A stretch of 64,000 bases of DNA from Hymenobacter lapidarius (GCF_001816145.1 NZ_MDZB01000074.1:124001-188000); one strand, 5' to 3'. Counted from the stretch's first letter, positions 35,547 through 47,190 are shown. The notes: generated from the letters alone by a model not told the origin. Numbers and translations are program-made.

Positions 35547-38500
35547 ATGCATCGCACCACTACCCTCTTGCTAGCATCGGCCCTGATGCTAATAAGTGGC
35601 GCCCACGCGCAAACACCTTCCCCGGCCCACACCGTTTTCCTCCTCGGCAACACCGCGCAGGGCCCCGTTCCCACCGAACGGCTGCGGCTGTTGCGGCAAA
35701 CGCTTGAGCAGCAAACCGGGCCATTTACCGTAGTGCACCTGGGCGATATTGTGGGCAATGAAGGCCTGTCTGCCAAGACCGATACTGCCTTGGCTGCCAC
35801 TGAGCGCAGCCGCGCTGATGCCTTCGTTGCGCTGGTGAAGGGCCTGCCCCAGGGGAAGATTTATTTTTTGCCCGGCGATAAAGACTGGTCTAATTCCGGG
35901 CCGGCGGGCCTGAAAGCCGTGCGGCGTCTCGAGAAGTACATCGAGAAGCAGTTGCCCGGCCAAAACGCCTTTGTGCCCACCAACGGCTGCCCCGGCCCGG
36001 AGGTGGTTGACGTGGCTCCACTGGTGCGTTTGGTGGCCATCAACACGCCGTGGTTCACGCACCCGTTCGACCGCCCCGAGGCGCCGGATACTGACTGCAA
36101 AACCCTCACCAAAGAAGAATTCCGCGAGCAGCTGCAGGACATCATCGACGATACCAAGGGCAAAAACGTGCTGTTGGTGGGCCACCACCCCGTGCTGAGC
36201 AACGGCGTGTACGGCGGCAGCCAGCCCCTGTCGCGGCACCTGAGCCCGCCGGTGCTGGGCACCATCTACGCCGCCTACCGCCAAAACGTGGGTTCCCCCC
36301 GCGACCTCGCCAACCCGCGCTACCAGGAGCTGCGCCGGGAGATGCTCAACACCCTGCAAAGCAACCCCGGCGTGGTGTACGCCGCGGCCCACGACTTCAG
36401 CCTGCAGCTCACGCCATTTCAGGGCAACTACCACTTAATAAGCGGCAGCTTTGCCGGAAGCCAGCACGTGGGGCCCAAAGGCAGCGCCCTCTACAGCCAG
36501 AAGGAAGAGGGGTATTCTACCATTGAATACTTCGCTGATGGCAAGGTCACGACGCATTTTTACACCTTCGGCGGCCAGGGCCAGCCCGTTCGGAAAGCCT
36601 ATGCAGCCGCGCTGTTTCGCTCGGCCTGCGCCGGGCCCGTTTCGGGCAAACCAGGCACTGCCGGCAATGAACCGCTCAACCCCTTCCTGTCCGACTGCCC
36701 CGGCAGCGCCCAGGCCGCGGGCGAGGCCCGGCCTGACGCTCCATTTCAGGCCGTGACCACGGTGGTGCCGGGTCCCGAATACAAGGGCACCGGCAGCAAA
36801 CGTTTTTTTATCGGCGATGTCTACCGGTCCTCCTGGCTGCAGCCGGTGGCAGTACCTACTCTGAACCTGAGTACCGAAAAAGGCGGCCTGCGCCCCTACG
36901 GTAAGGGCGGCGGGCGCCAAACAACTTCGCTCAAGCTCATCGCTGCCGACAGTTCCGCGTACGTGTTCCGCTCGGTTGACAAGGACGTGACCAAAATTCT
37001 GCCGCCTGAGCTGCGCGGCTCTTTCGCGGCCGACGTCCTGCGCGACATCACGGCCACGGCGCACCCTTACTCAGCGCTGGTCACGGGCTCTTTGCTCGAC
37101 CAGACGGATATTCTGCACGCCCGGCCGCGGCTGTTTCGCCTGCCCGACAACCAGCAGCTGGGCCCCTACCGCGAGCAATACGCGGGCCTGCTCGGCACCC
37201 TTGAAGACAGCCCGAAAGACCCCAAGCCCAACTTGGCCGGCTTTGGCGGGGCCGATGAAATCAGCCGCAGCTTCAGTTTTTTTCGGAAGCTGTACAAGGA
37301 CAACGACAACCGCATCGACGCGCCGGCCCTAGCCCGCGCCCGCGCCTTCGACATGCTGGTGGCCGACTTTGGCAAGCACGAGGACAACTGGAAATGGGCC
37401 GGCTATAAGCAGGCCAACGGCACCACCCTGTACCGCCCCATCCCGCGCGACCGCGACCAGAGCTTCACCCTTTGGAATGGCTTGCTCACCTACGTGGCCA
37501 ACCGTGAATGGGCCGTGCCCAGCATCGAGGATTTTGGCGAGGATTTCAACGACCTGAAAAGCCTGAACTGGCCCGCCCGTCACCTCGACCGCTTCCTGCT
37601 GCAGAGCCTCAGCCGCGAGCAGTGGCAGGAGGCGGGCAAATACTTGCAGTCACGCCTCACGCCCGCGGCCATCGACGCAGCAGTTGGCAAGTTACCCACT
37701 GAAATTCAGGCTATATCGGGCAACGACCTCAATCGAAAATTGAAGTCCCGCATTCAGACCCTGCCCAAGGCACTCGATGATTATTACCTGCTGCTGGCTA
37801 AGCGTGTGGACGTAGTGGGCAGCAACAAAGGAGAGGTGTTTTTGGTAAACCGGCTGCCCGATGGCCAGGTTCGCGTGCAGATGTTTGACCGGGCAAAAGA
37901 GGGCGAGGCGCCCAACGGTCCGGCCTTGTTTGACCGCACTTTTAAGCCCCGGGAAACCGATGAAGTGTGCCTCTACGGCCTCGATGGCCGGGACATTTTC
38001 ACAGTGACGGGCGAGGGTGGCAGCCATAGCATTCTGGTGCGCGTGATTGGCGGCGATGGCAAGGACCGCATCCTCGACAGCTCGACTGCCAGCGGCCTGC
38101 GCAACCTCACCAAAGTGTACGACGTGCCGGACACCGACCTGCAGCTGGGCTCCGAATCCGACAACCACACCAGCCTCCGGCCCAGCGTCAACGACTACGA
38201 CCGGGAGCAGTTTGAGTACAATTCCTACCGGCCCAGCATTGGCCTCGGCTACAACGGCAACGACGGATTCCGGGCCAGCGCCGGCGTCACGTTTCTGCGC
38301 CAGGGCTTCCGCAAGCCGGGCTTCAAAAACATGTATTCGTTCCTGGCCGAGGGCAGCACCGGCGGCCAGCGCCAGCTCACGGCCAGCACGCGCCACCGCT
38401 ACGCCATCGGCAAGGTTGACGCCGGCGGGGAAGTGAGCTACGGCAACTACTTCCCCTACTACAACTTCTTCGGCCTGGGTAATAACACCAGTTTCAACGC

Positions 38501-39290
38501 GGACCAGTTCGATGACCGGTTTTACCGCGCGCGCTACCGTGGCGTCACCTTCAATGCGTTTCTGGAACGGGTGTTCCTGCAGCGCAGCGTGGTGCGGGTA
38601 GGCCCGACTTATGAGTACCTCGTCACCGATTTTGCGCCCACCAGCTACCTCGGCCTCCTTGATACCACGCCCGGCGGAGCAGACATTCGCCCCAACTCCA
38701 GCACCCAGCGCCTGCTGGGCCTCGCTGCTGTGTTCGACCTGGACCTGCGCGACCGCCAGGCTTTTGCCCGGCGTGGCGTGCGCCTGCGGGCCCAGCACGA
38801 TACCTACCGCCAACTCTCGGGCGCAGAAAGCACTTTCGGGCTCACGCAGGGCTTTGCCGAGTACTACGGCACGGCCCGGCTGGGCCTTCCCGTTACCCTT
38901 GTAGTGAAAGGCGGCGGCGCTAAAAACTACGGCCGCGACGCCGACATTCCGTTCTACAAATTCACTTCGCTGGGCTTGCGCGAGGGGCTACGCGGCTACT
39001 ACCGCAACCGCTTCTCCGGCGATGCCAGCTTATATTTCAACTCCGAGCTGCGTCTGGCGCTGGGCCAGGTCAAAAATGGTTTTCTGCCGTTTTACTACGG
39101 CGTGTTTGGGTTTTATGACCAGGGCCGCGTGTACTTCCAGAGCAATTCGCCCGGTGGCTGGCACTCCGGGTACGGCGGTGGCTTTTACATCGCGCCAGTG
39201 GCCGAAACCTTGGCCTTCACCATCTCCTATCAGATGTCCGAAGAGAATAACTTGGTTCAGTTTGGCCTGGGCTTCCGCATTGATAAGTAG
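35547..39290 (+). CDS. Outer-membrane fusion: phosphoesterase-like, kinase-like and Omp85-like barrel
   Basis: 1247 residues with a signal peptide (to about 22). Part one (25-330) has the calcineurin-like layout but altered ligands: LLGNTA (usually GDAG or DxH), HLGDIVG, PGDKDW (usually GNHDW), GHHP intact, AAHDFSLQ (usually GHEHSLQ). Part two (about 420-700) carries GGGRQTTSLKLI, YVFRSVDKD, VADFGKHEDNWKW and RPIPRDRDQSF, recalling the Gly loop and H-x-D-N / D-R-D motifs of CotH/HipA-like kinases. Part three (about 870-1247) is a BamA/TamA-like surface-antigen barrel ending FGLGFRIDK. Probably anchored in the outer membrane with the first two parts exposed or periplasmic. Function unknown. 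Confidence 0.85.
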   Translation: MHRTTTLLLASALMLISGAHAQTPSPAHTVFLLGNTAQGPVPTERLRLLRQTLEQQTGPFTVVHLGDIVGNEGLSAKTDTALAATERSRADAFVALVKGLPQGKIYFLPGDKDWSNSGPAGLKAVRRLEKYIEKQLPGQNAFVPTNGCPGPEVVDVAPLVRLVAINTPWFTHPFDRPEAPDTDCKTLTKEEFREQLQDIIDDTKGKNVLLVGHHPVLSNGVYGGSQPLSRHLSPPVLGTIYAAYRQNVGSPRDLANPRYQELRREMLNTLQSNPGVVYAAAHDFSLQLTPFQGNYHLISGSFAGSQHVGPKGSALYSQKEEGYSTIEYFADGKVTTHFYTFGGQGQPVRKAYAAALFRSACAGPVSGKPGTAGNEPLNPFLSDCPGSAQAAGEARPDAPFQAVTTVVPGPEYKGTGSKRFFIGDVYRSSWLQPVAVPTLNLSTEKGGLRPYGKGGGRQTTSLKLIAADSSAYVFRSVDKDVTKILPPELRGSFAADVLRDITATAHPYSALVTGSLLDQTDILHARPRLFRLPDNQQLGPYREQYAGLLGTLEDSPKDPKPNLAGFGGADEISRSFSFFRKLYKDNDNRIDAPALARARAFDMLVADFGKHEDNWKWAGYKQANGTTLYRPIPRDRDQSFTLWNGLLTYVANREWAVPSIEDFGEDFNDLKSLNWPARHLDRFLLQSLSREQWQEAGKYLQSRLTPAAIDAAVGKLPTEIQAISGNDLNRKLKSRIQTLPKALDDYYLLLAKRVDVVGSNKGEVFLVNRLPDGQVRVQMFDRAKEGEAPNGPALFDRTFKPRETDEVCLYGLDGRDIFTVTGEGGSHSILVRVIGGDGKDRILDSSTASGLRNLTKVYDVPDTDLQLGSESDNHTSLRPSVNDYDREQFEYNSYRPSIGLGYNGNDGFRASAGVTFLRQGFRKPGFKNMYSFLAEGSTGGQRQLTASTRHRYAIGKVDAGGEVSYGNYFPYYNFFGLGNNTSFNADQFDDRFYRARYRGVTFNAFLERVFLQRSVVRVGPTYEYLVTDFAPTSYLGLLDTTPGGADIRPNSSTQRLLGLAAVFDLDLRDRQAFARRGVRLRAQHDTYRQLSGAESTFGLTQGFAEYYGTARLGLPVTLVVKGGGAKNYGRDADIPFYKFTSLGLREGLRGYYRNRFSGDASLYFNSELRLALGQVKNGFLPFYYGVFGFYDQGRVYFQSNSPGGWHSGYGGGFYIAPVAETLAFTISYQMSEENNLVQFGLGFRIDK

Positions 39291-39321
39291 TCGGGCAGCA
39301 GCAACCGCATTAAGCTTAAAA

Positions 39322-39350
39322 CGTCATGCTGAGCTTGTCGAAGCATGACG
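39322..39350. repeat. TCATGCTGAGC-family palindrome, copy 3 (short)
   Basis: CGTCATGCT (39322-39330) and its exact complement AGCATGACG (39342-39350) around GAGCTTGTCGA. It is a compact form of the element at 16521, located between the fusion gene and ppx. Confidence 0.75.
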
Positions 39351-39439
39351 GCCTACTCACTTAATGAAGCCTGCTAATGCGATAGCGATGTTGCGCCCAG
39401 TACGACGGCCTTTTAGCTACTTCCCGAGCTATTCTACTG

Positions 39440-39447
39440 TAATTTCG
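39440..39447 (+). promoter_or_regulatory. -7 promoter element TAATTTCG of ppx
   Basis: TAnnTTCG variant ending five bases before the ATG at 39453; near-leaderless mRNA predicted. Confidence 0.5.
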
Positions 39448-39452
39448 TGCCC

Positions 39453-40448
39453 ATGAATTATCCCCTTCGCAAAATTGCCGCCATTGATATTGGGTCCAAT
39501 GCCGTTCGGTGCCAGATATCAGCAGTGCTTTATTACGAAGGACGCTACCGGCTGAAACGCGTGGAGTACGTGCGTTTCCCCATGCGCCTGGGCGAAGACG
39601 TGTTCGCCTCCGGCCAGATTTCGCCGGCTAAAGAAGAGAAGTTTGTCAAGTTCCTGCATTCGCTGAAGCTGCTCATGGAGGTGCACGAGGTGTGCCACTA
39701 CCTGATATGCGCTACCTCGGCCATGCGTTCGGCATCCAACGGCGCGGCCATTGCGGCCCGCGTGCAGCAGGAGTTGGGCATGGAAATCAAGGTAATTGAC
39801 GGCCAGGACGAAGCCTTCTACATCAACCGCGTCATCGAGCACCTGCTGGAAGACAACAAGCACTACCTGCACATCGACGTGGGCGGGGGCAGCACCGAAT
39901 TCAACATCTACCACGACCGCCGCAAAGTGGCCGCGCAGTCGTTCGAAATCGGGTCCATACGCCGCATGCAACAGGAAGAAAGCGGCGACGCCAACACCGA
40001 AGCCCAGGCCGAGCTCTGGGCCCGAATGGAAGCCTGGGTGCGCGAGCACGCCCGCAAGCACCACGTCACGCGCGCCATTGGCACGGGCGGCAACATCAAC
40101 AAAATCTACAGCCTCTCGCCCGCCGCGCCCAACAAGCCCATCACCAAGCGCAGCATCGACAGCATCCTCACGCGCCTCTCGGGCCTAACCATGGAGCAGC
40201 GCGTAAACGTGGCCATGCTCAACCCCGACCGGGCCGATGTCATCGTGCCCGCCGGCCACATCTACCTCTCGGCCATGGAATGGGCCGGCATCAGCAGCAT
40301 GATTGTGCCCGACATCGGCCTGAAAGACGGCATGCTGCAGTCCCTTTTCGAAGACTTCTTCGACGAGCTGAACTCCAACCCAGAAGCCGGGCACCCGGCG
40401 CACCTGCCCGTGCCCGACGTCCAAAACCAGCCCGCCGAGATGGAGTAG
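39453..40448 (+). CDS. ppx: Ppx/GppA exopolyphosphatase family protein
   Basis: 331 residues of the ASKHA fold. IAAIDIGSNAVRCQI is the phosphate-1 loop, LICATSAMRSASNG and IDGQDEAFYI are family blocks, HIDVGGGSTEFNIY is the phosphate-2 loop, and GTGGNINKI follows. It degrades polyphosphate or pppGpp; the short length (two domains, no HD extension) suits a plain Ppx. It faces ppk, the polyphosphate-making enzyme, tail to tail across one shared terminator. An in-frame GTG two codons upstream overlaps the promoter box and is rejected. Confidence 0.92.
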   Translation: MNYPLRKIAAIDIGSNAVRCQISAVLYYEGRYRLKRVEYVRFPMRLGEDVFASGQISPAKEEKFVKFLHSLKLLMEVHEVCHYLICATSAMRSASNGAAIAARVQQELGMEIKVIDGQDEAFYINRVIEHLLEDNKHYLHIDVGGGSTEFNIYHDRRKVAAQSFEIGSIRRMQQEESGDANTEAQAELWARMEAWVREHARKHHVTRAIGTGGNINKIYSLSPAAPNKPITKRSIDSILTRLSGLTMEQRVNVAMLNPDRADVIVPAGHIYLSAMEWAGISSMIVPDIGLKDGMLQSLFEDFFDELNSNPEAGHPAHLPVPDVQNQPAEME

Positions 40449-40467
40449 TACTCCCACCAGAAAATAC

Positions 40468-40503
40468 AAGAAGAGCCCGCTGCATTAACAGCGGGCTCTT
40501 CTT
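40468..40503. terminator. Bidirectional terminator between ppx and ppk
   Basis: 15-bp perfect arms (AAGAAGAGCCCGCTG and complement) with a CATTAA loop, followed by T on the plus strand and preceded by A-rich sequence. Confidence 0.92.
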
Positions 40504-40559
40504 TTTATAAACGGAAACTCAGCTTAAAGCAGTGTGCGCCGTTGGGGCCCGAAGTTGGG

Positions 40560-42908
40560 TTAAGCCAGTGTGGTGTCCACGCCCACGCTTTCCTCGTCGA
40601 TATGGCCCACCGGCGTTGCATCGTCTTCGCAAGTGTCCTCGGGCTCGCCCTCCCCGAAGGCATCATCGGCGCTGGCCTCAGCCTCCTCGCTGGCGGCGAG
40701 CACCGCGGCTTCTTCGGCTGCAACGAGGGCCGTGGCCACATCAAGGCGGCGCTGGGCCTGCACGTCGAGCAATGCCAGCATACCCTCGGGCGACGCAGTT
40801 GCGAGTTGCGCTTCGTCGCGCTTGAAGAAGTCCCGATGAACGTTTACCACTGGCTCGCCGGGCGCGGGATGCTGCCGGATGTAGGCGCCGTCTTCGCGCA
40901 TCACGTAGCTGTTTTGGTTATCCATCATATTCATCATCAGAATATTGATGGCCTCCCGTTTAAGCTGCGGATTAACAATCAGAAACAGTGCTTCGATGCG
41001 CCGGTCGAAGGAGCGCACCATGATGTCGGCCGAGCCGGCGTACACCCGCGCCTCGCCGCCGTGGTGGAAATAGAATAGGCGCGTGTGCTCCAGATGCTCG
41101 CCCACAATGCTACGCACTTCAATGTTTTCGCTCAGGCCCGGCCGGCCCGGCCGCAGGCAGCAGATGCCGCGCACGATGAACCGAATAGGCACACCCGCCT
41201 TCGCCGCTTTGTAAAACTCGTCGATAATCTCCTTGTCTTCGAGCGAATTCATCTTCATCACAATGCCGCTCTGCTGCCCTTTCTTGGCGTGCTTCACTTC
41301 CTCCCGGATGAGGTGAATGAGTTGCTGGCGCATGTCCTTGGGCGCCGTGATGAGGTATTCGTAGTCGTCGGGCTGCGAGTGCCCGGTGATGACGTTGAAG
41401 AATTCCGACACGTCGTGGCCGTACACGTCGTTGGTCGTGAGCAGGCTCACGTCGGTGTAGAGGCGCGAGGTCTGCTCGTTGTAGTTGCCCGAGCCGATGT
41501 GCACGTAGCGCGTCACCTTCTCCCCTTCCTTGCGGATAATCATGAGCAGCTTGGTGTGCGTCTTGTACTTGCTCACGCCGTAAATTACGAAACAGCCGGC
41601 CTTTTCCAGCCGGGCCCCTTCGCGGATGTTCTTCTCCTCGTCAAACCGCGCTTTCACTTCAAACAGCACCGAGACGTGCTTGCCGTTTTCGGCCGCTTTC
41701 AGCAGCGCGGCGCTCACGCGGGAGTCGTCGGCCAGGCGGTAGATGGTTTGCTTGATGCCCAGCACGTGCGGGTCCACGGCGGCCTGCTCCAGCAGCCGCA
41801 CCATGGGCTCGATGCTGTTGTAGGGGTGGTGCAGCAGCACGTCGTGGTGCTTGAGGTACTCAAACAGGTTTTCGTCGGCACCTTCGGGCAGGCTCAGCGG
41901 GGCCACCGTGGCGGGCAGCTTGGCCGACCGGCTCCGAAAATTGGGGTGGCGCACAATCTGCCACAGCCCTTTCAGGTCAATCAACGAGTTGATGACAAAT
42001 ACGTTGCCGTTGTCGATGTTCCACCGCTCGCGCAGCACGTTCATGAGCACCGGCGAGGCGTTGGGCTCCACCTCCACACGCACTACCCGGCCGCGCTTGC
42101 GGGTTTTCAGGCCTACCTGAATTTCCTTGATGAAGTCGTTGTCGATGTCGTCCGACTCTTCTAGCGTAAAGTCGCCGTTGCGGGTAATGCGGAACAGGTT
42201 GGCCGCCACGATTTCGACGTTGCGAAACAGCCGGGGCAGAAACTCGCGCACCACTTCTTCGATGGGCACGAAGATGACCTTGTCCTTGCGCGTGAGCTCA
42301 AAAAAACGGGTCAGGTTCTGGGGAATCTGCACGAAGGTGAGCCGCTCCTGCCCTTTATCGGAATCGGCATCCAAACCCAGGCTGTTGCCGATGCGCGTGA
42401 CCACGCCGAAGATGAGCATCTGGTTCATCATCAGCGGGAAGCCGTGGTAGGCGTCGTACACCATCGGCGTGAGCAGCGGAAACACCGTGTTTTTGAAATA
42501 GCCGTCGGCCTTCTTCACTTCCAGTTCCGTCAGGTCCGACATCTTCAGGATGTTGAAGCCATTTTTTTCGAAGTTGGGCTTCAGCTCATTGAGGTAGGTC
42601 AGGCTTTGGTCGTTCACGAATCGGTGAGCAAAGTCCAGCAGCTTGCGCCGAAACGGCAGCTCCCGCAGGCCCGAGTAATCAATCCGCTCCTTGCCGTAAT
42701 CCAGGTAATTATACAGCGACCCAACCCGAATCATGAAGAATTCGTCGAGGTTAGAACTGGTGATAGCCAAGAATTTAAGCTTATCAAAGATGCCCCGGCT
42801 GGTGTCCTGTACCTGGTCGAGCACGCGGTAGTTGAAGCGCAACCAGCTCAGGTCACGGCTGATGTACTTGCTTTTGCGAATAAGGTCGGCAGATTTGAAG
42901 AGCTTCAT
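40560..42908 (-). CDS. ppk: Polyphosphate kinase 1
   Basis: 782 residues; makes inorganic polyphosphate from ATP reversibly. YISRDLSWLRFNYRVL and SSNLDEFFMIRVG form the N domain. The two HKD-type regions are RYVHIGSGNYNEQTSRLYTD (phospho-accepting His in HIGSGNYN) and FYFHHGGEARVYAGSADIM. The last 70 residues after the C2 domain are an Ala/Glu/Asp-rich extension, likely disordered. Convergent with ppx, so synthesis and breakdown genes share a terminator. The upstream region (42909-43140) shows no clear promoter box. Confidence 0.96.
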   Translation of the reverse strand: MKLFKSADLIRKSKYISRDLSWLRFNYRVLDQVQDTSRGIFDKLKFLAITSSNLDEFFMIRVGSLYNYLDYGKERIDYSGLRELPFRRKLLDFAHRFVNDQSLTYLNELKPNFEKNGFNILKMSDLTELEVKKADGYFKNTVFPLLTPMVYDAYHGFPLMMNQMLIFGVVTRIGNSLGLDADSDKGQERLTFVQIPQNLTRFFELTRKDKVIFVPIEEVVREFLPRLFRNVEIVAANLFRITRNGDFTLEESDDIDNDFIKEIQVGLKTRKRGRVVRVEVEPNASPVLMNVLRERWNIDNGNVFVINSLIDLKGLWQIVRHPNFRSRSAKLPATVAPLSLPEGADENLFEYLKHHDVLLHHPYNSIEPMVRLLEQAAVDPHVLGIKQTIYRLADDSRVSAALLKAAENGKHVSVLFEVKARFDEEKNIREGARLEKAGCFVIYGVSKYKTHTKLLMIIRKEGEKVTRYVHIGSGNYNEQTSRLYTDVSLLTTNDVYGHDVSEFFNVITGHSQPDDYEYLITAPKDMRQQLIHLIREEVKHAKKGQQSGIVMKMNSLEDKEIIDEFYKAAKAGVPIRFIVRGICCLRPGRPGLSENIEVRSIVGEHLEHTRLFYFHHGGEARVYAGSADIMVRSFDRRIEALFLIVNPQLKREAINILMMNMMDNQNSYVMREDGAYIRQHPAPGEPVVNVHRDFFKRDEAQLATASPEGMLALLDVQAQRRLDVATALVAAEEAAVLAASEEAEASADDAFGEGEPEDTCEDDATPVGHIDEESVGVDTTLA

Positions 42909-43140
42909 AGTGGTATAGAAAGACAGAGCAAAATACGGGGAAACGACCCTCGTCAGGCTATTTCAGGTAGAAATAATGGCAATGGCTACTATTTCCGTCA
43001 GCAACCGCGGGTCAATCAGGGCCTTAACATCTGCCATATTCGTTTATAATCATTAGTCCTCAATAGGCAGCGAAAGCACACATTCGAATTGTAGCAAAGC
43101 GGCAAGGTGCATTCCCACATTCGGTTGTTACAATACGGGT

Positions 43141-43173
43141 AAAAAGAAAAGGCCCGCTTTGCAGCGGGCCTTT
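43141..43173 (-). terminator. Terminator of gyrB
   Basis: On the minus strand AAAGGCCCGCTG and CAGCGGGCCTTT type arms (43148-43173) enclose a short loop and are followed by TTTTCTTTTT; 16 bases past the gyrB stop. Confidence 0.88.
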
Positions 43174-43188
43174 GCAGTAGCGGGATGC

Positions 43189-45198
<2,010 letters not shown>

Positions 45199-45242
45199 TC
45201 AGGTCGTAAAACAGCCCTTCGGGTTGCTAGGTACTGAACAAT

Positions 45243-45250
45243 CAAAAGTA
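45243..45250 (-). promoter_or_regulatory. -7 promoter element TACTTTTG of gyrB
   Basis: Exact consensus on the minus strand inside an A+T-rich block, 59 bases before the ATG at 45183. Confidence 0.6.
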
Positions 45251-45365
45251 CTTATTTAATCCCATTTTTAGGAATTTTTGCGGTTTTAATCCTCGGATTT
45301 TTTTATTTTACACTGGCGGCCAAAACCCCAAAACCCTCGGTCTCTGCCACAAATAATGCGCGCGC

Positions 45366-45400
45366 AAAAAAGGCCTCCCCCAGCTGGGAAAGGCCTTTTT
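45366..45400 (-). terminator. Terminator of the T9SS cargo gene
   Basis: AAAAAGGCCT and AGGCCTTTTT type arms flank an internal CCC...GGG stem; 20 bases past the stop at 45421. The T run also exists on the other strand. Confidence 0.8.
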
Positions 45401-45420
45401 ACACCACTGCGCAACGCCGC

Positions 45421-46881
45421 TTACTCTGTCACCAGCTTCTGGGTGGCAATGCCGGTGGCCGTGCTGATTTGCAGCGTGTAGATGCCCGGAGGCTCATTGC
45501 TCAAATCCAGGCTAAAGCCCTTCGATGCCACAGCCGCCGGGGTCAGCGCCTGTGCGCGCACCTGCCGCCCCAGCGCGTCCACTACGGTAAGGGTGGCGCT
45601 GCCATTGAGGAAAGCCCCCGTTTCTACCCGAAACACGCCCGAGTGGCTCGGGTTGGGGTACGCGCGCAACGCGCCCTGCAAAGCAGCGTCGCGGGTGGCA
45701 GCAATCACACTGGAAGCTTTAAAAATGCCCCCCGCTCCGGAGGATTCGGTGACAAAGCCCGCGTAGCCAGTCGTCACGCTCGAACTGGAACCAGTAATAA
45801 CGTCAAGGGCGGTGAAGCCAAAGTCAGAGCTGATTTGGGTCCAGCTGACACCGTCGATGCTGAAGGAAGTGCCGAGGTCCACGGCCTGCAACGGCGCTCC
45901 CGAAGGAAAGCGCGTGCCCGCGCTGTAGTACCGGCCATCCACGGCATCAATGTCCTGATAGAAAAAACTGCCTTTGTTTGAATTCACCTGCGTGATGGGA
46001 GCCCAGGTGGCTCCACCGTCAGCGGTTCGGATGAGGTTGACCGCCGCAATGGCCGTTTGGGCCGCGTTCACCTGCACGTTGTAGGCAATGCCGTTCAGGT
46101 CGTCTTTAAACGCCAGGCGGTTGATGTAACCAAGCAAAGGCGTAGGCGCGCTGGCCGTCCAGGTCAGGCCCTTATCGGTTGATTTCAGTACCCGCACGGC
46201 TTTGCTGGCAGAATTTGCCCCGGTACCCGCCCAGATGGTGTTGCCGCGGGCAAAGAACGAGCGCGCCCAACCAAACTCGCCCGCCAACGGAGCAGGAATA
46301 TTGGTGGTGAGGCGCGTCCAGGTAACACCGCCGTCGGTGGTGCGCAGGATTTCAAATGAGTTGTTGGTGGGGTCGCCCAGGGCCACGCCCTCGGTGGCGT
46401 TGAACATATGTACCCAGTTGCAGAACCCATTTGCGGCAGGGGCAAATTGCGCCGCCGTGGTCACTCTGGTCCAGGTGGCACCCCCATTGGTGGTGCGCAG
46501 CAGCTCGCCGCCCGCCTCGCCCGGTTCGGATGGGTAAGTGGCGGCCACTGCGACCAGGCCGGCAGCGTCGACGCTGGAAATGTTGCTGGCCTCAAAGCCT
46601 GCCGAAGCCCCGACGGCCATGAGGTTGCCGAAGCTAAACTCGGTGCCGGCCGCGTTTTTGGTTTTGATAAATGTATTGGCGATGCCCGTCTGCGAGTCCT
46701 CTTCGGTAACCGCCCAAGCCACGTTGGGAGCTACCGTCTTTATGTCGCGCACAACGTAGCCGGGAGGCTTGGTAGAAAAGTTGACGGTATTGACCTCCAC
46801 CCACGGGCCAAGCCCCGTGACCTGCGCATAGGACGGCCCGGCAAACCAAAGCAAGCCCAAAAAGAGTAGCGTTTTTTTCAT
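45421..46881 (-). CDS. Secreted protein with BNR/YCF48-like repeats and T9SS type A sorting domain
   Basis: 486 residues. Signal peptide MKKTLLFLGLLWFAGPSYAQ; then repeated Asp-box segments (TTNGGATWTRV, TTDGGVTWTRL, STDKGLTWTAS, TADGGATWAPI) that form a sialidase-like propeller; and a C-terminal type A sorting domain (AYPNPSHSGVFRVE, then PPGIYTLQI and TQKLVTE). The protein should cross the outer membrane by the type IX system and be attached or released. Binding partner unknown. The start is set at the signal-peptide Met; a 30-codon upstream extension is unlikely. Confidence 0.9.
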   Translation of the reverse strand: MKKTLLFLGLLWFAGPSYAQVTGLGPWVEVNTVNFSTKPPGYVVRDIKTVAPNVAWAVTEEDSQTGIANTFIKTKNAAGTEFSFGNLMAVGASAGFEASNISSVDAAGLVAVAATYPSEPGEAGGELLRTTNGGATWTRVTTAAQFAPAANGFCNWVHMFNATEGVALGDPTNNSFEILRTTDGGVTWTRLTTNIPAPLAGEFGWARSFFARGNTIWAGTGANSASKAVRVLKSTDKGLTWTASAPTPLLGYINRLAFKDDLNGIAYNVQVNAAQTAIAAVNLIRTADGGATWAPITQVNSNKGSFFYQDIDAVDGRYYSAGTRFPSGAPLQAVDLGTSFSIDGVSWTQISSDFGFTALDVITGSSSSVTTGYAGFVTESSGAGGIFKASSVIAATRDAALQGALRAYPNPSHSGVFRVETGAFLNGSATLTVVDALGRQVRAQALTPAAVASKGFSLDLSNEPPGIYTLQISTATGIATQKLVTE

Positions 46882-47190
46882 GGAACAATCGGAGGGAGAA
46901 AGTGAGGAGATAAATAACAGCCAAAGCCTAGGTGCACGCGGGCCAATACCTTGCCATTCCGCCGCTAGCAACTTAAAGGTAAATGCTCAGCTCAAACTTC
47001 TGCACAAAAGCGGCAGTAATTGCAGGCAAGCACAACCTCGTTCCCTACATTTTTTTCTACATGCCCTATTACCCTGGCGCACCGAAAATCGGCCCGGAGA
47101 CGCTGAAAATCCTGCTTCGCCACTATTTCTATGCTGGGGCGAAGCAGAGCATCTTGCTGAAGTATGCGTGCATATTGCTACCCCTATAAA
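46882..47190. other. Gene-free stretch with a small hairpin
   Basis: About 300 bases between the cargo gene and the tRNA terminator. It holds a 9-bp inverted repeat (TGCTTCGCC at 47113-47121 and GGCGAAGCA at 47138-47146) next to GAGCATCTTG, loosely like the dispersed palindromes. A 68-codon frame at 46983 has no features of a real gene. No promoter box for the cargo gene was found. Confidence 0.5.

Noticed and set aside
46983..47189. 68-residue frame upstream of the tRNA terminator
   Set aside because: No promoter box, no conserved motif, and it covers an inverted repeat; judged chance.
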